DNA from: Prosthecobacter sp.
Lineage (GTDB): Bacteria; Verrucomicrobiota; Verrucomicrobiia; Verrucomicrobiales; Verrucomicrobiaceae
DNA length: 9,899 nucleotides
Assembly: GCA_025869455.1 (NCBI GenBank)
Contig: JAOZVT010000557.1
Span: 1 to 9,899 of the forward strand
Direction of reading: 5' to 3'
Part shown: piece after piece, positions 5,603 to 9,899 of the stretch
Numbering within the stretch: the stretch's first letter is position 1
How the letters are laid out: each line of letters opens with the position of its first letter
Translations under genes and position numbers: made by a program
The notes under the pieces: model-generated
Told to the model about the DNA's origin: nothing
The model's database searches: none
What the model saw: only the letters and a program-made list of their open reading frames with translations

Positions 5603-6256
5603 GTGACCAAGGCTGAACGCGCCGCTTACGTGCTCCAACGCTTGGGGCAGTTGTATCCAGATCCACCGATTCCTCTGGATCACACGGATCCCTACACGCT
5701 GCTGGTGGCGGTGCTGCTTTCCGCCCAATGCACAGATGTGCGAGTGAATCAGATCACACCTAAACTTTGGTCGTTAGGCCGCACGCCTGAGGTGATGGCC
5801 AAAGTGCCAGTGTCGGAAATTGAAAAGATTGTGAAGCCTTGTGGGTTAGGTCCGCAAAAGGCGAAAGCCATCCAGAAACTGTCAGAGATCTTGGTCGAAA
5901 AATATGGCGGGCAAGTTCCTGCGGATCTCGCGGCGCTGGAGGAACTCCCTGGTGTGGGGCATAAGACCGCCCAGGTGGTGATGGCGCAGTCCTTCGGGGT
6001 TCCGTCCTTCCCAGTGGACACCCACATTCACCGTTTAGCGCAGCGCTGGAAGCTGACGGAGGGCAAGAATGTGACCCAGACTGAGCGTGACCTGAAGCGC
6101 CTTTTCCCCGAGTCTTCGTGGAACAAGCTGCATCTCCAGATCATCTTTTACGGGCGTGAATACTGCAGCGCTCGTGGTTGTGACGGTACCGTTTGTGAAA
6201 TCTGCACCACCCTCTTTCCTGAGCGCAAACGTGCGCTGAAGACGAAGAAGGCGTGA
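5603..6256 (+). CDS. nth: Endonuclease III (DNA glycosylase/AP lyase) with unusual Cys spacing
   Basis: 217 aa, normal length. Endonuclease III excises oxidised pyrimidines and nicks AP sites in base-excision repair. The family core is clear: LLSAQCTDVRVNQITPKLW at 38-56, the helix-hairpin-helix LPGVGHKTA at 115-123 with catalytic Lys K121, and VDTHIHRLAQRW at 138-149 with catalytic Asp D139. The C-terminal cysteines normally bind a [4Fe-4S] cluster as C-x6-C-x2-C-x5-C. Here they are C188, C193, C198 and C201 (C-x4-C-x4-C-x2-C), and the canonical last position is E207. The cluster may therefore be re-ligated or absent. The start is GTG at 5603; an in-frame TAG at 5588-5590 excludes earlier starts. 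That TAG is the stop of the lipoprotein gene, so the two share a frame and are probably translationally coupled. A strong terminator follows. Confidence 0.95.
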   Translation: MTKAERAAYVLQRLGQLYPDPPIPLDHTDPYTLLVAVLLSAQCTDVRVNQITPKLWSLGRTPEVMAKVPVSEIEKIVKPCGLGPQKAKAIQKLSEILVEKYGGQVPADLAALEELPGVGHKTAQVVMAQSFGVPSFPVDTHIHRLAQRWKLTEGKNVTQTERDLKRLFPESSWNKLHLQIIFYGREYCSARGCDGTVCEICTTLFPERKRALKTKKA

Positions 6257-6303
6257 AGCTGGCTGTGGAGAATGGTACGCGTGGTATTTGAGCTACACTT
6301 AGA

Positions 6304-6338
6304 CAAAAAAAGCGTCCTGTTTCCAGGACGCTTTTCGC
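6304..6338. terminator. Bidirectional terminator between nth and the barrel gene
   Basis: A perfect 12-bp stem (AAAAGCGTCCTG 6308-6319, CAGGACGCTTTT 6324-6335) encloses a 4-base loop TTTC. An A7 run at 6305-6311 gives a U-tract on the minus strand, and T4 is present on the plus strand. It ends the convergent nth and outer-membrane barrel transcripts. Confidence 0.92.
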
Positions 6339-6366
6339 GGGTCTTGAGGGTGGGAGATTTTGCTGA

Positions 6367-7239
6367 TTACCAGCGGAGACGGGCACCGGCACGCATGGTG
6401 CGGGTTTCGTCGCCCAGGTCCATGCCGAGATTCACATCCATCTGAGGGAAAACGCGGAAGTAAGCGCCGAAGTCAATGACCTTGCTGTCGTAGTCATTGG
6501 CACTGCTGACCGTGACACCTGCCTGGAGTTCCAGCCAGTCCACCATCTGGTAGCGCAGGCTTGGGCGGATGTAGATGCCGCCATCGGTATAACTGATGTT
6601 GCTGCCTTCAGAACTCAGGTTGGCATACACCAGACCCACTTCACCGACGAAGTGCAGTTTCGGGGTGATGGCCATGTAGGCACCACCGCCGATGGTGATG
6701 ACGGAGAGGTCGTAGTCAGCATTGGCTGCGCCTTTGACGTTCTTAGTGCCAGTGCCGCTGCTCCAGTTGAAGCTGCCTTTGACGAAGAACACGGTAGGCA
6801 GGTCAATGGAAAGCGTGACTCCGAGACCGTGGCTGCCATCAAGGTCGCCTCCGCGAGGGTCCACATAGCGGTAGCTTGCCTCCAAGTAACGGTAATTCAG
6901 CATGTTGCTGCCGTTCATGCTTTGCTGGACACCGCCCCAGGCATTGGTGCTGGCGGGTTGCTGAAAACCATAGGTTCCAGGTGCTGGCTGTGGTACTGGG
7001 TCCATCATGGTCGGCCCCGCATAGGGAGACGCCATGTTCGGCGGCGGCAGAGTCGGTGACATGGCGGTGTATCCGGTGTTCCCATAAAGACCTGCGCCTG
7101 CAGGCGGTGGCAAGGCTGAATAGCCAGCGGCTGCGCCAACGCCTGGATAAGTCGGGGCTCCTGGGTATTGTTGCTGCGCGCTGGCTTGGAAAGTCAGGCT
7201 AACAAACGCCAGAAGGGAAAGGGCAAGTGCGGATTTCAT
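6367..7239 (-). CDS. Outer-membrane beta-barrel protein with Pro/Gly/Tyr-rich N-terminal region
   Basis: 290 aa, not assignable to a named family. A signal peptide covers residues 1-21 (KSALALSLLAFVSLTFQASA, cleavage before QQQ). Residues 22-110 are low complexity and rich in Pro, Gly, Ala and Tyr, probably disordered. From about 113 to 290 alternating polar/hydrophobic segments look like some ten amphipathic beta strands, for example YRYLEASYRYVD, HGLGVTLSIDL, FFVKGSFNWSS, LHFVGEVGLVYANL and GGIYIRPSLRYQM. The chain ends in LRW, an aromatic last residue typical of barrels folded by the BAM machinery. It is likely a small outer-membrane barrel of unknown role; an autotransporter or large porin is excluded by size. 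The ATG at 7239 gives a clean signal peptide. The AT-rich stretch upstream (7258-7295) probably holds its promoter. It is separated from the sulfatase gene upstream by a terminator. Confidence 0.85.
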   Translation of the reverse strand: MKSALALSLLAFVSLTFQASAQQQYPGAPTYPGVGAAAGYSALPPPAGAGLYGNTGYTAMSPTLPPPNMASPYAGPTMMDPVPQPAPGTYGFQQPASTNAWGGVQQSMNGSNMLNYRYLEASYRYVDPRGGDLDGSHGLGVTLSIDLPTVFFVKGSFNWSSGTGTKNVKGAANADYDLSVITIGGGAYMAITPKLHFVGEVGLVYANLSSEGSNISYTDGGIYIRPSLRYQMVDWLELQAGVTVSSANDYDSKVIDFGAYFRVFPQMDVNLGMDLGDETRTMRAGARLRW

Positions 7240-7427
7240 GGGTTTGATGGGTAAACCTTGATTATTCAGATGAGTTAATAATATAAAATAATCACAACTG
7301 CACTCACTTTTTTACCTGATTCTTATTTTTTCAGTCAGTGCGGCTGGTGAAACTCCTTAAAATCACCTGCGGCCAGCTCAGAATCTTTAAATTTTGCGCA
7401 GAAATCCGGGGCTGGATGTGAACCAAA

Positions 7428-7463
7428 TAAAAAGGGACTTGGCCGTGACCAAGTCCCTTTAGC
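7428..7463 (-). terminator. Terminator downstream of the sulfatase gene
   Basis: A perfect 12-bp stem (AAAGGGACTTGG 7431-7442, CCAAGTCCCTTT 7449-7460) has a 6-base loop CCGTGA. On the minus strand the stem is followed by a five-U run, 23 bases beyond the sulfatase stop codon. Confidence 0.9.
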
Positions 7464-7482
7464 GATGTCCGAGTGGAGTGGT

Positions 7483-9363
7483 TTATTTGGCTTTAATCAC
7501 GTCTCCATATTGGAGATGATCGTGAAGGCGGGAGATGTACTCTTTGAGTCTGGGCTGAGTGCCTTCTGGGGCCTTGCCGGGGAGAGCTAAGATTTCATCA
7601 TGCCAGGGTTTAAGGGCTGCAAGTCTGCGGTCGAGCACGTTGACGGCTTCCACAGCGACGAAGTAAACCTGCTTGTTCACATCGCCTAATTCCAGGAGGG
7701 TGTGTGCGCATTTTTCCAGAACCGCCGGAGCAGGGGTTGCGCTGATGAGCGCCTCGGCTGCCGCAATGCGGACGCTGGGGGAGCTATCAGTGAGGGCTTT
7801 TTCCAGTTGGGCGGCATTGGCCTGAATGGCTTTTTCGCCCTGGATGGTATGACCCATGGCGGCCCAGTAACGAACGGTGGCATTGCTGTGGTTCAGCAAT
7901 TTGGCCAAGGCTTCAGGAGTCGCCTTGGAGGCATCGCTGGCCAAGGCCGCGGCGTCGAGCACTTCTGCGATGGGATAAGCAGCTTCGGTGGCGAAGGTGT
8001 CTTTGGGGGACTTTTCAGCCGCTTTTGTGAGGCGCTCACCTTCGGGGATGAAGCCGAGGTCACGGACATGGATCAACCATTCACGCTGGCCTTTGGCTAG
8101 GCGGGCTTTGATCTCCGCATGTTCGGCGGAGTCTGCGAGGTTGACCGTTTCCCAGCGATCTGTTTCCAGGTCGTAGAGTTCTTCAGACGGTTTGGCTTTC
8201 CAGAAACGGCTCTGAAGTTCATTGAGCTGGCCTTTGTCGTAGAGATCTTTCCAGACTCGGGTGGTGGCCTGCTGGAACATGTAGTTCAGGAACTGACCGT
8301 AGGGGAGCTGGGGCATGTAGTTGCGGATGTAAACGTAACGGCCATCCGTGGTGCTACGCACGAGGTCATAGCGCTCATCCATGCGGCCACGGAAGCCATG
8401 CATGAGAGCAGGTTTTGGCTGAGCAAATTTACCGCAGACAGCGCGACCTTGGAAATACTCAGGTGGTTTGACCCCGGCGATGCTGAGGACGGTGGCTGGT
8501 AGGTCAATGAAACTGATGAGTTCATCATTCACGCCACCAGCGGTGTAGCCTTTCGGGGCGAGGTGTTTCCATTTCTCAGGGAAGTACATGACCAAGCCGA
8601 CCTGAAGACCGGTGTTGTAAGGCCAGCGTTTGAAACGTGGCATGCCCGCACCGTGGTCGCCATAGTGCATGATGATGGTGTTTTCGGCTTCACCTGAGGC
8701 TTCCAATTCGGCGATGAGCTTGCCGAGCTTGGTATCCATCAGGGTGATGTTGTCATAATACTGAGCCCAGTCGTGACGCACCTCCGGCGTATCGGGTTGG
8801 AAAGGGGGCAGGGGAGCTTTGGCCGGATCATGGATCAGGGTATGCGGCTTCCGGCGGATCTGGCTTTCGTGGGAAATGGTATCGTTGAAGATAGCAAAGA
8901 AGGGCTGGCCTTTAGGGTGGTTTTTCCAGTGGGCTTTGCCGCTGCTTTCATCCCAGACGAGGTCTTTCTTGCCATCCTTGGGTTTTTCGATGTTGTAGTC
9001 TTCCTTGCTGGTATTCGTGCAGTAGTAGCCAGCCGCGCGGAGGAGTTGCGGATACATTTGATCAGCCTGGGGCATGGGGACCAGACTGCGCATGTGCTCG
9101 CCACCATCGGCGGGGGCCCAGCGGCCACTGATCAAACATGTGCGTGCTGGGGCACAGACTGGTGCATTGGACCAGCAGCGCTTGAAGCGGATGCCTTTGG
9201 CTGCCAGGGCGTCAATGTTAGGTGTGTCGGCATAAGCATCCCCGTAACAACCGTAGTTGGGGCCATTGTCTTCACTGGTCAGCCAGAGAATGTTGGGTCG
9301 GTCAGACGCGCTGGCTGCCGTGAGGAGACAGAATAATGCAATGAGAGGTCGGAACATCGGCAT
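7483..9363 (-). CDS. Secreted type I sulfatase with C-terminal HEAT-like repeats
   Basis: 626 aa. A signal peptide covers about residues 1-20, so it is exported. The formylglycine-dependent sulfatase domain begins with RPNILWLTSEDNG (22-34, metal-binding acids near 31-32). The active-site signature is CAPAR at 70-74, where C70 would be converted to formylglycine by an FGE-type maturase. D236-H237 in HYGDHGAGMPRFKRWPYNTG complete the metal and substrate site. The core resembles sulfamidase-like (heparan N-sulfatase-type, S1_8) enzymes, so sulfated polysaccharide or glycan is the likely substrate; this is not proven. Residues 470-560 form a HEAT-like alpha-helical repeat (LAKLLNHSNATVRYWAAMG, LEKALTDSSPSVRIAAAEAL), absent from most sulfatases and possibly a binding surface. 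Starts at M1 or M3 are equally plausible. No carbohydrate-degrading genes flank it inside the window. Confidence 0.93.
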   Translation of the reverse strand: MPMFRPLIALFCLLTAASASDRPNILWLTSEDNGPNYGCYGDAYADTPNIDALAAKGIRFKRCWSNAPVCAPARTCLISGRWAPADGGEHMRSLVPMPQADQMYPQLLRAAGYYCTNTSKEDYNIEKPKDGKKDLVWDESSGKAHWKNHPKGQPFFAIFNDTISHESQIRRKPHTLIHDPAKAPLPPFQPDTPEVRHDWAQYYDNITLMDTKLGKLIAELEASGEAENTIIMHYGDHGAGMPRFKRWPYNTGLQVGLVMYFPEKWKHLAPKGYTAGGVNDELISFIDLPATVLSIAGVKPPEYFQGRAVCGKFAQPKPALMHGFRGRMDERYDLVRSTTDGRYVYIRNYMPQLPYGQFLNYMFQQATTRVWKDLYDKGQLNELQSRFWKAKPSEELYDLETDRWETVNLADSAEHAEIKARLAKGQREWLIHVRDLGFIPEGERLTKAAEKSPKDTFATEAAYPIAEVLDAAALASDASKATPEALAKLLNHSNATVRYWAAMGHTIQGEKAIQANAAQLEKALTDSSPSVRIAAAEALISATPAPAVLEKCAHTLLELGDVNKQVYFVAVEAVNVLDRRLAALKPWHDEILALPGKAPEGTQPRLKEYISRLHDHLQYGDVIKAK

Positions 9364-9537
9364 GAGAAACGCAGCAACGAGGCGGCTCTTGCCTGCTATT
9401 TTGATGGGCCTGAAATGAACCAGGCGTTTGGCTGAGGATCTTGTGCTCAGGCGATGAAGTAGCTGGTGGAATTCTGGGACTGAGAATTCACTGGCCCGCT
9501 TCCGTTTTTCCTGATGAACCCGTTAAAGACGTGGTCA
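9364..9537. other. Intergenic region upstream of the sulfatase gene
   Basis: These 174 bases should hold the sulfatase promoter (minus strand) and the end of the gene to the right. The only structure seen is a weak 7-bp hairpin made by two GAATTC sites (9469-9475 with 9483-9489, loop of 7) without a U-tract. No convincing promoter boxes or terminator were found. Confidence 0.4.
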
Positions 9538-9899
9538 CTATTTCAATTTAATATTAAGTCTTATCTTTGGGATGTTTTGTCGATCATTTCCATGCGCCAA
9601 CGCAAATCGAATTTCTTGTCCTGCTTGAAGCCGGGGAAGCGTATCGCTGCTGACATTATAGCTCTTGTCACCCACTTTTATCTGGAATTTTCTATCGCTA
9701 AACTGTTTGTCAATTTCCCAGCTCTCCCACATCTGATGAACCAGTACGGGTGGACTCCAGAAGGAGTCATCAAGAGTGATGACGTAATAAAGCAGGTTTG
9801 AATCCTGATCAAGACCTGGCTCTACCAGACTATGAGTCCAGTTCTTTGCAGGATTGTACTGGCTCAAAAATCGAGTTCTTGCCTCGTCTAGGGTTTTGA
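9538..9899 (-). CDS. C-terminal part of an unrecognised protein (5'-truncated at the window edge)
   Basis: The minus-strand frame is open from the right edge to a TAG at 9538-9540, giving 119 residues starting with K-T-L-D-E-A-R-T-R-F. An internal TTG at 9867 is unlikely to be the real start because the frame continues upstream with natural-looking sequence. The visible part is soluble, with a mix of charged and aromatic residues (SFWSPPVLVHQMWESWEIDK, then FQIKVGDKSYNV, LPRLQAGQEIRFAL) and ends in a basic RLNIKLK. It is probably beta-rich. No known motif, membrane segment or catalytic signature was recognised. The DNA is about 43% GC by hand count, lower than the 55-65% seen in samples of the sulfatase gene, so it may be of foreign origin. 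An opposite-strand open frame at 9514-9801 is less protein-like. Confidence 0.6.
   Translation of the reverse strand, partial: KTLDEARTRFLSQYNPAKNWTHSLVEPGLDQDSNLLYYVITLDDSFWSPPVLVHQMWESWEIDKQFSDRKFQIKVGDKSYNVSSDTLPRLQAGQEIRFALAHGNDRQNIPKIRLNIKLK

Noticed and set aside
7258..7295. ATTATT/AATAAT inverted repeats upstream of the barrel gene as an operator
   Set aside because: The stretch is so AT-rich that such matches are expected by chance; kept only as a general promoter region.
8773..9336. Plus-strand open frame (187 codons) within the sulfatase gene
   Set aside because: It is antisense to the conserved sulfatase active-site region; the sulfatase frame explains the sequence.
9469..9489. 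Paired GAATTC sites as a terminator for the right-edge gene
   Set aside because: The stem is only 7 bp, AT-rich at its core and lacks a U-tract on either strand.
9514..9801. Plus-strand open frame (95 codons) at the right end
   Set aside because: The opposite frame is open to the window edge, is longer and has more protein-like composition.

Overview
The window looks like chromosomal DNA from a Verrucomicrobiota-type bacterium (Gram-negative, roughly 55% GC over most of its length). This is inferred from gene content: a secreted sulfatase with a C-terminal HEAT-like region, a Trp-repeat beta-propeller export protein, a eukaryotic-type HisA, a 3D-domain lipoprotein, a short outer-membrane barrel, and start codons without recognisable Shine-Dalgarno sequences. 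No rRNA, tRNA, insertion sequence, prophage or CRISPR array was seen.

Layout. (1) 2-925 (+): C-terminal part of a protein truncated by the window edge, with STAS and cyclic-nucleotide-binding domains; most likely the tail of a glutaminase A. (2) 1032-1520 (-): ribosome silencing factor RsfS with an unusual lysine/alanine-rich tail. A hairpin terminator lies between these two convergent genes. (3) 1521-1935: a 415-base divergent intergenic region holding seven copies of TGGGGA/TCCCCA (three exactly 11 bases apart), competing hairpins, and one isolated CRISPR-repeat-like segment. (4) 1936-3555 (+): eukaryotic-type hisA, then a fumarylacetoacetate-hydrolase-family enzyme. (5) 3640-6256 (+): an exported seven-repeat propeller protein, a 3D-domain lipoprotein and endonuclease III; the last two are 12 bases apart. 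(6) A strong bidirectional terminator, then on the minus strand an outer-membrane barrel protein (6367-7239) and a large secreted sulfatase (7483-9363), separated by another terminator. (7) 9538-9899 (-): the C-terminal end of an unrecognised protein in lower-GC DNA (about 43% by hand count), running off the right edge.

How the genes relate. Most are single-gene housekeeping or envelope functions: amino-acid metabolism (glutaminase tail, HisA), ribosome control (RsfS), base-excision repair (Nth) and envelope or polysaccharide turnover (lipoprotein, barrel, sulfatase). They do not form one pathway, and I see no convincing multi-gene undescribed system. The most unusual single items are the TGGGGA motif cluster before hisA, the histone-H1-like tail on RsfS, the eukaryotic-type HisA, and the non-standard cysteine spacing in endonuclease III.
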